In this document: piece by piece, positions 15,578 through 24,308 of the stretch
Numbering within the stretch: the first letter of the stretch is position 1
Layout of the letters: every line of letters begins with the position of its first letter
From: Actinomyces graevenitzii C83
GTDB taxonomy: Bacteria > Actinomycetota > Actinomycetes > Actinomycetales > Actinomycetaceae
DNA: 64,000 nucleotides
Reading direction: 5' to 3'
NCBI RefSeq assembly: GCF_000239695.1
Contig: NZ_JH470339.1
Location: 153,608-217,607 of the forward strand
Translations under genes and position numbers: made by a program
Notes under the pieces: model-generated
What the model was told of the DNA's origin: nothing
Seen by the model: only the letters and a program-made list of their open reading frames with translations
Database searches by the model: none

Positions 15578-16162
15578 ATGCGGACAGTGCTTGAGATTGC
15601 CTCGCAAAACGCTGGATATGTGACTGCTGCTCAGGTTACAGCTGCAGGTATACCGAGGCGTAAGCTCGCTGAGGTAGTTTGTTCTGGAGAAGTTGTACAA
15701 CTTGCGCGTGGGCTCTATGCCTTGCCAGACGTATGGGAAGATCCGCTATATATCGCCCAGTACAGGTTCTCACGTGGCGTGTTCTCAGATGACACTGCAT
15801 TGAATCTGCATGAGATGACTGACCACACTCCAGCTTCTTTAACAATGACTTTCCCCCGAAACTACAATACTGCAGCAGTCAAAGATGCCGGTATTATCTG
15901 TCGTACTTGCGCAAACGAAGTTCTTGATTTGGGTTTAACGCAGGTGAAGACGATATACGGCAATATGGTTAGAGTATACGACCTTGAGAGAACACTGTGT
16001 GACTTAATGCGTGGCAAGAGTGTGCTTGATATGCAGTTACTTGTGCCAGCAATGCAGAGCTATACACGCAGCAAGAATCGAGATCTAGTAAAGCTTATGA
16101 ATTATGCGCGCAAACTTGGGGTAGAGCGTAAAATTAGAACTTATCTAGAAATACTTCTGTAA
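15578..16162 (+). CDS. AbiEi-like antitoxin/regulator, third copy
   Basis: A 194-residue protein built like the one at 13299-13901: AGYVTAAQVTAAGIPRRKL and LARGLYALPDVWEDP in the winged helix, then FSDDTALNLHEMTDHTP, TFPRNYNT, RVYDLERTLCDLMRG and IRTYLEIL. It has its own ribosome site (GGGAGAGGGG) and a possible operator, so it is probably transcribed separately from abiEi-abiEii. No toxin gene follows; the next gene is convergent. Its role beside a complete AbiE pair is unclear. Confidence 0.8.
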   Translation: MRTVLEIASQNAGYVTAAQVTAAGIPRRKLAEVVCSGEVVQLARGLYALPDVWEDPLYIAQYRFSRGVFSDDTALNLHEMTDHTPASLTMTFPRNYNTAAVKDAGIICRTCANEVLDLGLTQVKTIYGNMVRVYDLERTLCDLMRGKSVLDMQLLVPAMQSYTRSKNRDLVKLMNYARKLGVERKIRTYLEILL

Positions 16163-16196
16163 AACAAATAACTTTTATGCTCAAGTTTGAGTGCTG

Positions 16197-18794
16197 CTAG
16201 ATGAATTTGCCGGTGAGGCTGGTGGGGCAGGCTTTGATTTGAGCGGGGGAGCCGGTGGCTACCACCTGGCCACCGGCCAAACCTCCGCCAGGGCCCATAT
16301 CCACCACATAGTCTGCGCTGCGGATTACGTCCAGATCATGTTCAATAACCACCACGGTGGCGCCTTTAGTAATCAAACTGGCAAGCACTCCCATTAGGGT
16401 CTGCACATCCTTTGGGTGCAGGCCAATAGTGGGTTCATCAAACACAAACACCGAATCGCCTTGGCCCCGGCCCATCTCACTGGCAAGCTTTAACCGCTGT
16501 GCCTCGCCACCAGAAAGCCCCGGTGTCTGCTCGCCAAGTGTCAAATAGCCCAAACCCAAATCGTGCAGCACCTGCAATTTCTTGCTCACCCGGCTAAGGC
16601 CCGCGCAAACAGCCAAAGCCTCATCCACACTCATAGCCATCAGGTCAGGCAGGCTGTAAGCGGCGCCGTCGTCAAAAAAGCACCTAATTTCGTGAGCCGC
16701 ACGCCCATAACGAGATCCGCGACAATCGGGGCAGCAAATCTCGACGTCGGGAAGAAATTGCACGTCAAGGGAGATCTGCCCAGTGCCGTCACAAGTGTCG
16801 CAACGCAAAGAACCAGTGTTATAAGAAAACGCGCCAGCCGTAAGCCCACGGTGGCGGCCAGGTTTCGAGCCGGCCTCAGCGGCAAGTTTGGCTCCATACT
16901 GCTTAGCCGCCTCGGACCTGGCGAAATGCTTACGCAACTCATCATGCACCCCCGCATAGGTGGCCACAGTCGAGCGCACATTAATACCAATCGGGGTGGC
17001 GTCAATGAGCATAACCCGGCCAATACCCGGTGCCTCCAGCCAGCGCACATGCCCCGGCAGCGCCTGACCGGCAATTCGCGCCTGCAAAGCCGGGATCAGG
17101 CTCTCAAGCACCATGGTGGTTTTACCCGAGCCCGAAACCCCAGTCACCACTGTGAGTCGTCCCTGGGGAATATCCACCTCAAGTGGCTGCACCGTGTGGA
17201 TCGCGTCCGTGACTAGGCGGATACTGCCGCGCTCAAAAAGATCCGCCCGCGCCTGCTTAGGCTGGTTCTGCTGCCTCAGATACGGCCCAATAATCGACGC
17301 AGAATCATCCATGACCTGCGCAACCGTGCCCTGGCAAACCACCGTGCCGCCGTCGGAACCAGCGCCGGGCCCCATCTCAATGAGGTAATCACTGTGGGTG
17401 AGCACCTGAGTGTCGTGGTCAACCAAAATCACCGAGTTGCCATCCGCCAACAGATCATCCATCACCCCCGTCAAACCCTTGAGATTATGCGGGTGCAAGC
17501 CAATTGAAGGCTCATCAAGCACATACAGTACGCCCGTGGTACGGTTACGCACCGCCCGCGCTAGCTGCACGCGTTGGCGCTCACCGGTAGAAAGCGTGGA
17601 CGCCGCACGATCCAACGCCAAGTAGCCCAGCCCCAGGTCAAGCAAGCGTTGAGCGGTGTCAAAGAAAGCCTCACAAATATTTTGGGCCATGGGACGCAGC
17701 CTCTGCGGCAGTGAGTCGGGCACCCCCTCAACCCACCCCATCAGTTCAGACAGGGTCATTTGCGAGGCCGCGTCCAGGCCAATACCACGCAACCGGGGCG
17801 CCCGGGTGGCTTCAGACATACGGGTGCCGTGACACTTAGGGCAAGTGTCCTCTTGTAAGAAACGCTCCAGGCGCTTCATGCCCTTTTCGTCTTTAACTTT
17901 AGAAAGCGCATTTTCGACCGTATAAATGGCGTTGTAATAGGTGAAATCCATTTCGGCCGACTGGTTAGTTTTAGGATTTACGTAAATAATGTGCTTTTTT
18001 AGCGCCGGGCCGTGGTAAACAATCTCCTGCTCCGCCTCAGTTAGCTCTTTGAATGGCACATCGGTGCGCACGCCCATCTCGCGGCACACGTCTTTCATCA
18101 GGGCCCACATCAGTGTGCCCCACACTACGACGGCGCCCTGGTCAATGCTCAGGTTCTGGTCCGGCACCAGCGCCGCAACATTCACGCTGCGGGTCAGGCC
18201 TGTGCCCGAGCAAGTTTGGCAGGCTCCGCGTGAGTTAAACGCCAGGTCCTCAGCGCCAGGGCCATAAAATTTTACGCCGCAGGTGGGGCAGGTAATTTCA
18301 GCCATGCGGGCGACGTCGAATGAGGGCTCAACGTAGTGCCCGTTAGGGCAGCGGTGGTGGGCTAGGCGCGAAAACATCAGTCGCAGACTGTTGGCTAGCT
18401 CAGTCATGGTTCCGAAAGTACTGCGGATTCCGGGCACGCCCGGCCTTTGTCGTAGCGCCAACGACGCCGGTACGTAACGCACTTCGCTCACGTCAGAGCG
18501 TTGGGCTTGGCTCATGCGCCGGCGCGTGTATGTGGACAGTGACTCCAGGTAGCGGCGTGAGCCTTCCGCATAGAGAACCCCCAGGGCCAGGGAGGATTTA
18601 CCTGAGCCAGATACGCCAGCAATACCAACGATTTTATTTAGCGGAACATCAACGTCTAGGTTCTTCAGATTGTGCACGCGCGCCCCGCGCACCTCAATGG
18701 TCTGGGGTTTTTGGGTGCGGGCGGCACTCTGCGGGGCGGCACGCTGCGAGGTAATTGGCGACGGCGCCGCCTGGGACTCTTCGAAAGCGCGCAT
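16197..18794 (-). CDS. UvrA2-like ABC ATPase (excinuclease subunit A paralogue)
   Basis: An 865-residue protein with two UvrA-type ATPase halves. The first has GVSGSGKSSLALG (about residue 60), a zinc site CPTCG with a CQTCSGTG block, CPKCHGTR, and LSTGERQRVQLAR with VLDEPSIGLHP. The second has GVSGSGKTTMVLES, CDTCDGTG with CPDCRGSR, LSGGEAQRLKLA and VFDEPTIGLHP. It is shorter than housekeeping UvrA (about 950), mainly for lack of part of the UvrB-binding region, which is the UvrA2 form. Such proteins are tied to resistance to DNA-binding compounds or repair of unusual lesions. ATG 18794 has GGAGGA eight bases upstream; the longer frame lacks a site. No uvrB or uvrC lies nearby. Confidence 0.9.
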   Translation of the reverse strand: MRAFEESQAAPSPITSQRAAPQSAARTQKPQTIEVRGARVHNLKNLDVDVPLNKIVGIAGVSGSGKSSLALGVLYAEGSRRYLESLSTYTRRRMSQAQRSDVSEVRYVPASLALRQRPGVPGIRSTFGTMTELANSLRLMFSRLAHHRCPNGHYVEPSFDVARMAEITCPTCGVKFYGPGAEDLAFNSRGACQTCSGTGLTRSVNVAALVPDQNLSIDQGAVVVWGTLMWALMKDVCREMGVRTDVPFKELTEAEQEIVYHGPALKKHIIYVNPKTNQSAEMDFTYYNAIYTVENALSKVKDEKGMKRLERFLQEDTCPKCHGTRMSEATRAPRLRGIGLDAASQMTLSELMGWVEGVPDSLPQRLRPMAQNICEAFFDTAQRLLDLGLGYLALDRAASTLSTGERQRVQLARAVRNRTTGVLYVLDEPSIGLHPHNLKGLTGVMDDLLADGNSVILVDHDTQVLTHSDYLIEMGPGAGSDGGTVVCQGTVAQVMDDSASIIGPYLRQQNQPKQARADLFERGSIRLVTDAIHTVQPLEVDIPQGRLTVVTGVSGSGKTTMVLESLIPALQARIAGQALPGHVRWLEAPGIGRVMLIDATPIGINVRSTVATYAGVHDELRKHFARSEAAKQYGAKLAAEAGSKPGRHRGLTAGAFSYNTGSLRCDTCDGTGQISLDVQFLPDVEICCPDCRGSRYGRAAHEIRCFFDDGAAYSLPDLMAMSVDEALAVCAGLSRVSKKLQVLHDLGLGYLTLGEQTPGLSGGEAQRLKLASEMGRGQGDSVFVFDEPTIGLHPKDVQTLMGVLASLITKGATVVVIEHDLDVIRSADYVVDMGPGGGLAGGQVVATGSPAQIKACPTSLTGKFI

Positions 18795-18974
18795 TTTTCC
18801 TCCAAGCAGGCGCGACGCCACCAGGGTTGTAACCAGCTGCGGCCTGCGAGAGAAATTATCCCACACAGGCCGCAGCTTTTAGGGCGCAGTCGGCGTCGTG
18901 CTTTTGCTGGCTTCTAAGTGAGCTGGGTAGGGGGCGTGGGGTGGGAACTCTAGATGTTTGTCCTTTTTACCCTT

Positions 18975-19745
18975 TTAAGCCTGCTCTAGAGGGGCAGTTA
19001 AAGGCACGATGGCGGGGCGCAAAGCTGCAGCTAGACGCTGGTTGCTGCCAGTTGCCTGACTGTAGAAACGCGCTGCTACGAATTCCTTGCAGGCGGGGGT
19101 GCCTGGTCTGTTACTGGTGGGTGTGCCTGGTTTATTGCAGGCAGGGGTGCTCGGCGCAAAAAGCGCAGGATCAAGCTTCCAGCCGGCTTGCTCAGACAGC
19201 TGGGAGAAAAACACGAACTGCGTGCGTGTATTGCCCTCGCGGAAACTGTGGATAACGTTCAACTCGCCCCAAATCTCAGCCAGCTCTGTCACGAAAGTTT
19301 CATGATCCAAGCCGCGCAACAAATCCATTTTGCTGAGCCTGCGGTATTGCTCATTGGCTGCCTGCCCTAAGACTGGGCCTGCTGGATAGTACTGGTAAGA
19401 CATTTGCGGAGCAGTCGGATCTCCCAACGGGTAATGGACAATGTCTGGGCCAGACTTGACCATGAACGTGTCCAGGGGAGCAAGCCGCTCCTGACCTGCC
19501 CACTCATAGACATCTTGGAAAATATGGCGGTGAATTGCCTTCATGTGGGCGTAATCGAAGTTGCCTTTGATCGGCGTTTGCGCCAGTTCCAAAATTCTGG
19601 AGCTAGCGTAGCCCTCCTCCAGTAAGCGTAACTTGACAGCGTCAGGTTCCCCATATGGATTGCCAGGAGTGATGAATTTATTGCGCAATACTGAGGTGCC
19701 GGGGATGAAGTAATCCTCCCAGGTGCGAAAAACTTGGCGTGCCAT
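18975..19745 (-). CDS. Fic-domain adenylyltransferase toxin (class I)
   Basis: A 256-residue Fic protein that should transfer AMP from ATP to a target protein. The catalytic motif is IHSFREGNTRTQFVF (about residues 165-180), with His, Glu, Asn and Arg in place. The flap-region YEWAGQERL is also typical. The inhibitory helix is not in this protein but is expected in the upstream partner, whose stop overlaps this start (TGATG), the class I layout (VbhT/VbhA). The C-terminus carries short repeats around PGTP (about residues 200-220) that are unusual for the family and arise from a tandem repeat at about 19085-19160. Confidence 0.9.
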   Translation of the reverse strand: MARQVFRTWEDYFIPGTSVLRNKFITPGNPYGEPDAVKLRLLEEGYASSRILELAQTPIKGNFDYAHMKAIHRHIFQDVYEWAGQERLAPLDTFMVKSGPDIVHYPLGDPTAPQMSYQYYPAGPVLGQAANEQYRRLSKMDLLRGLDHETFVTELAEIWGELNVIHSFREGNTRTQFVFFSQLSEQAGWKLDPALFAPSTPACNKPGTPTSNRPGTPACKEFVAARFYSQATGSNQRLAAALRPAIVPLTAPLEQA

Positions 19746-20077
19746 CAGCCTTGCACGTGCTTTCTGATTGCTGCGCGTGCCTGCTCTCCAGTTAGGTTGC
19801 CGCAGGCCTGCTGCTCCAAAATGTTGCGCAGCGCCAGGTCAGTGACTTCGTGGCCTGCCAAGGCTAGAGCTGCCTTGGCAAATACGAGCTTTTCTGCAGG
19901 GGAGCGGTTTTCGCAGGTGCAGTTTTGGGGTTGCGTTTCTGCTTTATCTGCGCCGACGGCGTCGCTGCGGCTTGCGGCAGCATCGCTACGTGCAGTGACA
20001 TCGCTACGTGCGGTGATATCGCTACTTGCGCCGACGGCGTCGCTGCGGCCAGGGCGGTCAGTGCTGCGGCTTGTCAT
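19745..20077 (-). CDS. VbhA-like antitoxin of the Fic protein
   Basis: A 110-residue protein. The last 55 residues look like the VbhA antitoxin fold, with AEKLVFAKAALALAGHEV and then CGNLTGEQARAAIRKH, the typical ending. In class I systems this helix inserts into the Fic ATP site with a Ser/Thr-x-x-x-Glu motif; here that motif is degenerate (ALAGHEV region). The first 45 residues are a low-complexity stretch of repeated RSD and TARSD units from a tandem DNA repeat, possibly a poorly conserved extension. It is translated ahead of, and coupled to, the Fic gene. Confidence 0.75.
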   Translation of the reverse strand: MTSRSTDRPGRSDAVGASSDITARSDVTARSDAAASRSDAVGADKAETQPQNCTCENRSPAEKLVFAKAALALAGHEVTDLALRNILEQQACGNLTGEQARAAIRKHVQG

Positions 20078-20182
20078 GGGCGGCCTCGTTTCTTCTGAAA
20101 GCTCATTCTACGGGGCGAACTGCGCCGTCGTGAGCAAAAGCAGGCATAGACTTACGCTAGTTATAAACGTAAGGAGGGGAAG

Positions 20183-20632
20183 ATGGGCGCTCAGGACGTG
20201 CCGAAAATACACGACCCTAGTTTTCGCGGGGACATGATTATCCGCTTCCTACCTGACAGTGACCAGGTGCTAGCCCGCATGGACCGCTCTACCGTGCAGG
20301 TGTTTACGAATCTGGCGGACTACCTGCAGCTTTATGGGCCGTATGTGGATCGTGTGGGCTACCCGGACGGCAAATACCTGTGGCACCGGCCCGTCGGCGA
20401 GCGGCCCACCTACTTTGAGTATCGCTCACTGGATATATTCGCCCTAAATGACCCCTACTACAGCTACGAAATCAAGCAGCTGCCGCAGGGATGCTCGATC
20501 CGCACCGGTATTAACGTGCCCTACTTTGATCTGCCCGGCGGTGCGCGTCAGGTGCAGTTTCTGGCCGAAGACATTGTGTTGACCGCTATTGAATGCCTTG
20601 AGCTGGGGATTTTGACTGGGAGGTCAGAATAA
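20183..20632 (+). CDS. Stand-alone TNT-type NAD+ glycohydrolase
   Basis: A 149-residue protein that consists of little more than a TNT (tuberculosis necrotizing toxin) domain. The core pattern is VDRVGYPDGKYLWHR (about residues 51-65), RSLDIF, YEIKQLPQGCSIRTGIN and YFDLPGGARQVQFL. TNT enzymes hydrolyse NAD+ to ADP-ribose and nicotinamide and kill when not inhibited. Most are C-terminal parts of large secreted proteins; this one has neither a signal peptide nor an export domain. The start is firm (AAGGAGGGGAAG before ATG). The next gene overlaps its stop (TAATG) and is the likely inhibitor. It diverges from the Fic antitoxin gene. Confidence 0.8.
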   Translation: MGAQDVPKIHDPSFRGDMIIRFLPDSDQVLARMDRSTVQVFTNLADYLQLYGPYVDRVGYPDGKYLWHRPVGERPTYFEYRSLDIFALNDPYYSYEIKQLPQGCSIRTGINVPYFDLPGGARQVQFLAEDIVLTAIECLELGILTGRSE

Positions 20633-21201
20633 TGTGGTGGCAAGTTGCTGAGCTGTTTCACTTTGCGGAGACGGCAGGGGCGCAGATTCGGCTTCGTGAA
20701 AGCGATGCATTGTCGCTGACCTGGGATTGTGGGCGCAGCTGGCAGCACGTGTGGAACACCAGCGGTGAACACGCCCAAGCTTTTTACGGCGAAAGCGAGT
20801 ATGCCGAAACTCGCGTTCCCACCATGATCAGCGATTACAGTGAACTCATGCTTAACTGGGCGGTGCTACGCATTGGCCGCAACGCTCGCTTTTACAAGGG
20901 CTGGGAGGCGATCCGGGTGCCCAGAAGTCCCCAAAGCGTGGATCCGCATTGGGGTTTTGAACAGCTCTCATTGATTACCGGGCGCCTGACCAGAGACGGC
21001 AAGCCCGTACCAATGCAGCTGCGTACCATCTTCCCTGACCACTACGAGCTCAACCAGTTCTCGCATGTGGCCGGCATGAGATTCAAAGATCTACTGGCGG
21101 CCTTTAAAGACCCAGCCGGCGGCATATTGGCCAACTGGGTGGAGCCGGCACCAGGCTCTGAGCGCTCACAGAACGCTGAGAAATCAGAAAGCTCCAAATA
21201 G
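20632..21201 (+). CDS. Putative immunity factor for the TNT protein
   Basis: A 189-residue soluble protein starting one base into the TNT stop codon, hence co-translated with it. It has an alpha/beta look, with FAETAGAQIRLRESDALSL near the N-terminus, a Trp-rich middle and LMLNWAVLRIGRNARFY. TNT toxins are regularly followed by a small inhibitor (IFT/Imm61-type), and the general layout fits, but family membership is inferred mainly from position and size. The C-terminal 25 residues are disordered (Ser/Glu-rich). Confidence 0.55.
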   Translation: MWWQVAELFHFAETAGAQIRLRESDALSLTWDCGRSWQHVWNTSGEHAQAFYGESEYAETRVPTMISDYSELMLNWAVLRIGRNARFYKGWEAIRVPRSPQSVDPHWGFEQLSLITGRLTRDGKPVPMQLRTIFPDHYELNQFSHVAGMRFKDLLAAFKDPAGGILANWVEPAPGSERSQNAEKSESSK

Positions 21202-21296
21202 GTTGGCTGTGAGGCCAGGTAAAAAGCGCTAGAAAATTTTTAAATATTGCGGCGGGCGCAAGCCTGCCGGGCTTGATAAGTATGTAAGGGAACGTT

Positions 21297-21680
21297 ATGG
21301 GTAAATGGTTTGATCAGGCCGCAGAGATTGAGCGCTTGCGCACGGAAAACCACCGGTTAAAAGCGCAGGTCAGGAGCCTGGAGTTGCGTCTAGGGGTCAG
21401 TTACGGCCAGTCGGGAAATGGTCAGCCGGGCGTCAGTGAGTATGGCCAGTCGGGCGCCTATGGTGACGCTAGTGAGTACGCTCAGGGTGCCTACGGGGCC
21501 GGCGACGGCGTCGTCGGGGCTGGGGCTGCAGATTATGAGGCCGCTGCTTGGCTGGAACTAACCCCCGAAGAACTCCACCTAGTGCGGATGGGCAAAAAAA
21601 TCAACGCCATCAAAATTTACCGAGACCGCACCGGGGTTGGCTTAGCTGACGCCAAAGCCGCCATCGACGCGGTTGGCTAG
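21297..21680 (+). CDS. Small protein with bL12-like C-terminal domain
   Basis: A 127-residue protein. An N-terminal coiled coil (AAEIERLRTENHRLKAQVRS, about residues 8-30) leads into a Gly/Tyr/Ser-rich linker. The C-terminus matches the ribosomal protein L7/L12 C-terminal fold: GKKINAIKIYRDRTGVGLAD, then AKAAIDAVG. It is not a ribosomal protein, lacking the bL12 N-terminal dimer domain. Such modules occur in small proteins of unknown role and in toxin-immunity loci. The next gene begins nine bases later, so they probably form one unit. Confidence 0.7.
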   Translation: MGKWFDQAAEIERLRTENHRLKAQVRSLELRLGVSYGQSGNGQPGVSEYGQSGAYGDASEYAQGAYGAGDGVVGAGAADYEAAAWLELTPEELHLVRMGKKINAIKIYRDRTGVGLADAKAAIDAVG

Positions 21681-21688
21681 GAGGAACC

Positions 21689-22102
21689 ATGCTGTTCATG
21701 GGCCATCATGAGGACGACGGCTGGCTGCTGTCTACTTTCAACCTGACTTTCCGGGCCTCATGGGAAATGATGCTACAAGGGGTTTACGAAGCCTGGCATT
21801 ACTTCGCTAATGTTGAAATCCTGGTTGACCGTAAGCCGATTGAAATTAAAACCCCTGAAGACATTCTCAAGATCCCTGAAAACTGGAATATTTCAATTCG
21901 TGGATTGCTGATGGTGGCTAGGACTAATGTAGAAATTGTTTTCTATACCCAAGTCCACTTCATTAACGTCTATGTTGAGTGCAACAATGAAGAACTAAAA
22001 AACCTGGACTACGAGCACTATAACAAATTCATTGGCAAATTCATTGACAATATGGAAATCGCCATGAATATGCCCGAGGAACAACTCAAGGCCGGTAGGT
22101 AG
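21689..22102 (+). CDS. Hypothetical protein, paralogue 1
   Basis: A 137-residue soluble acidic protein with a good GAGGAAC site. It is paralogous to the next gene: both share GW near the start, the SW...Q/M-V pattern, EILVD followed by P(E)DILKIPE or PEEILQIPE, ISIRG(L/V)L, and an N-(Y/F)EKF/HYNKFIG-type ending. No family recognised. The location in a toxin/immunity-like stretch and the duplication suggest an immunity or inhibitor role, which is inference only. Confidence 0.65.
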   Translation: MLFMGHHEDDGWLLSTFNLTFRASWEMMLQGVYEAWHYFANVEILVDRKPIEIKTPEDILKIPENWNISIRGLLMVARTNVEIVFYTQVHFINVYVECNNEELKNLDYEHYNKFIGKFIDNMEIAMNMPEEQLKAGR

Positions 22103-22223
22103 TCGGCGCTGCGGCCTTAGCTTGCTGTGCTGCAGCGCAGGATGTGCGTGTTGTAGCACAGGTCGCTGCATAGTAGCTGGTCACAAGCCTGCGGGCTGAA
22201 CCAAGAGCGGATAGGGAACTGTA

Positions 22224-22628
22224 ATGATTTTGATTCGTGAAAAAGAAGAAAATGGCTGGATCCACGCCAACTACCGGCTCACCCGCCCGGTTTCGTGGCA
22301 GCAGCAGCTAAAAGCGGTGCACGGGGTTTACGACTATTTCAAAAAAACCGAGATCCTAGTGGACGGGTTACCAATCCAGATTAGTCAACCGGAAGAAATA
22401 TTACAGATCCCTGAGTCTAAAGCTATTTCTATCCGGGGCGTGCTAACAATTATTGACGTGCCCGTGGTGGTAACCTTCTACAACCAGGCCGACTACGTAA
22501 ATGTTATGGTTGCCTGCGTAAACGAAGAATTCCAAAACACTAACTACGAAAAGTTCAACAAATCAATGAGTCAAATCATGGATAGCCTTGAACTAATGAT
22601 GTACATACCCACAGCTAACCAGAACTGA
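22224..22628 (+). CDS. Hypothetical protein, paralogue 2
   Basis: A 134-residue protein similar throughout to the one at 21689-22102 (ENGWIHANYRLTRPVSWQQQ, TEILVDGLPIQISQPEEIL, ISIRGVLTI). The 121-base gap between the two holds short GCTGCAGC/GTTGTAGCAC-like repeats and no gene. It ends convergently nine bases from the macrodomain gene. Confidence 0.65.
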   Translation: MILIREKEENGWIHANYRLTRPVSWQQQLKAVHGVYDYFKKTEILVDGLPIQISQPEEILQIPESKAISIRGVLTIIDVPVVVTFYNQADYVNVMVACVNEEFQNTNYEKFNKSMSQIMDSLELMMYIPTANQN

Positions 22629-22636
22629 TAGGCTGT

Positions 22637-23422
22637 CTAGAACCCCAAAAGCCTGCGGTAAATTTGCAAATCTTCGTCACCAAAGACGTTGAAGACAACA
22701 TCCATTTGCGCCTGGGTTGCCTCCAACCAGCGCTGGACAGTGTCAACCGCAACTTTTGCTGCAGGCTCCTTGGGATAGCCAAACACGCCGGTGCTGATGC
22801 AGCAAAAAGCCAGCGACTTCAAACCGTTTTCCTGCGCCATATCTAGACACTGTAAATAGCTGCTCATCAGCTTATATTTCCCAATGTCTGGCAGTGCCGG
22901 GTTATAGATCGGCCCAACCGTGTGAAGCACGCGCTTAGCCGGCAGGTTGTAGGCGCCAGTGATTTTGGCGTGCCCTGTGGGTTCCTCATGTCCCTGGGCC
23001 TGCATCAGCTGCGCACATTCAAGACGCAACTGCACGCCAGCAAAAGTATGGATAGCGTTATCAATACAAAAATGTCCCGGCTGCCAGCATCCCAGCATCT
23101 GGCTGTTGGCAGCATTAACAATGCCGTCAACAGCTAGGCGGGTAATGTCACCCTGCCACAGACGAATCCGAGGATTAAGCGGACTGACGGCGGCGTCGTC
23201 GAGACTAGAAATACCGCCTTCCGCCAGCAAACCAGACAGCAACTCATCCTGCTTTTCCAGCCAAAAAGGAGAGATAGGCGCAGGCTCTCGGGTGTTAACC
23301 AAGGCGCGGAAATGCGGCCACAGCTCATCAAAGCCCTGTACCTGCGGGAAAGCAAAATTACGCTCCGCACACAGCTGCGCCACCAGTTCAGATAGCAGCG
23401 CCTCCTTTTTACTTTCCAGCAT
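22637..23422 (-). CDS. Zinc-dependent macrodomain ADP-ribosyl hydrolase
   Basis: A 261-residue protein. An N-terminal helical segment of about 85 residues precedes a macrodomain: IRLWQGDITRLAVDGIVNAAN, then GCWQPGHFCIDNAIHTFAG, whose Cys-x-x-x-x-His-x-Cys arrangement is that of zinc macrodomains linked to SirTM. It continues with LRLEC, AKITGAYNLP, VLHTVGP and FCCISTGVFGYP. It should remove ADP-ribose placed on protein by the sirtuin encoded ten bases upstream. The family normally has this length. Confidence 0.93.
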   Translation of the reverse strand: MLESKKEALLSELVAQLCAERNFAFPQVQGFDELWPHFRALVNTREPAPISPFWLEKQDELLSGLLAEGGISSLDDAAVSPLNPRIRLWQGDITRLAVDGIVNAANSQMLGCWQPGHFCIDNAIHTFAGVQLRLECAQLMQAQGHEEPTGHAKITGAYNLPAKRVLHTVGPIYNPALPDIGKYKLMSSYLQCLDMAQENGLKSLAFCCISTGVFGYPKEPAAKVAVDTVQRWLEATQAQMDVVFNVFGDEDLQIYRRLLGF

Positions 23423-23432
23423 TGCCTGCCTC

Positions 23433-24269
23433 CTATGACTCCTTTAACGCCTGCGTTAGGGCCTGGTGAATATCTCCATCTATAAGAATAGAGCGTTCAC
23501 TGATCTCAATCGGGGCTTGCGCCTGCCCAAAATTAATGCAGGCATAAGTTGCCAGCGGATTGGCATAAGTGCGCTGCCAGAAAGGGTATTTAATGATGCC
23601 AGGAGTATTGGCGCCAACCCCCAGCTCCAGGTAAAGCACCTTGTCAGCGCGGTGAGCGGCCATGAAATCCTGGTAGCGCTGGGCCGCCTGATGCCAGCCG
23701 GCGTCCTCAACGAAAGTGTGATCGGCGCGCAGATTCATACTCATAGGCTCACCACACCTGGGGCAGTGCGGCACAAGCTCGCTGGAAACACGCATGTCAC
23801 GCTGGGTTTCAACCATGAGCTTCACGGTCTCATAGTTGTCGTAAGTATCGGCGTGGCAAGGCTGGGAGCACTGCCACAGGCCGTAATCACCCTGCGTGTA
23901 AAACAAACGGTCTTTAGGGAAACCGGCCAGTTGAAACTGGTGATCCACATTTGTGGTGAGCACAAAGAAATATTTGCCCGCTAACAGCTGAGCCAGCTTG
24001 TCGTAAGTGTCCTTGGGGGCTGGGACGTAGCGGTTGTACCAGATGTGCCGGCTCCAGTAAGCCCACTGTTCTTCCAAAGTTTTGAAAGGATAAAAGCCGG
24101 CCGAGTACATGTCAGAAAACCCGTAGGCCTCAATGAAATCCGCAAAATACTTCTGGAAGCGCTCACCGGAGTAGGTAAAGCCCGCTGAGGTGGAAAGGCC
24201 CGCTCCGGCTCCAACTACGACGGCGTCTGCGTTGGTTAGCGCTTCCAGAAGGCGTGAGGTTTTAGTCAT
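23433..24269 (-). CDS. Class M sirtuin SirTM (protein ADP-ribosyltransferase)
   Basis: A 278-residue sirtuin of the SirTM type. The NAD+-binding start is VVVGAGAGLSTSAGFTYSGE; DMYSAGFYPFKTLEEQWAYWSR is diagnostic. The usual catalytic His is replaced in LTTNVDHQFQLAGF by Gln, as in all SirTM enzymes. CSQPCH and CPRCG give the zinc Cys. ELGVGANTPGIIKYPFW ends the Rossmann part. SirTM ADP-ribosylates a lipoylated GcvH-like protein in known systems; no gcvH-L or lplA2 lies in this window, so the substrate may be encoded elsewhere. It sits in an operon with the SDR gene before it and the macrodomain after it. Confidence 0.94.
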   Translation of the reverse strand: MTKTSRLLEALTNADAVVVGAGAGLSTSAGFTYSGERFQKYFADFIEAYGFSDMYSAGFYPFKTLEEQWAYWSRHIWYNRYVPAPKDTYDKLAQLLAGKYFFVLTTNVDHQFQLAGFPKDRLFYTQGDYGLWQCSQPCHADTYDNYETVKLMVETQRDMRVSSELVPHCPRCGEPMSMNLRADHTFVEDAGWHQAAQRYQDFMAAHRADKVLYLELGVGANTPGIIKYPFWQRTYANPLATYACINFGQAQAPIEISERSILIDGDIHQALTQALKES

Positions 24270-24308
24270 GTCCCTTGCTTACGGACAATGCTTACTTGCA
24301 GATAATGC

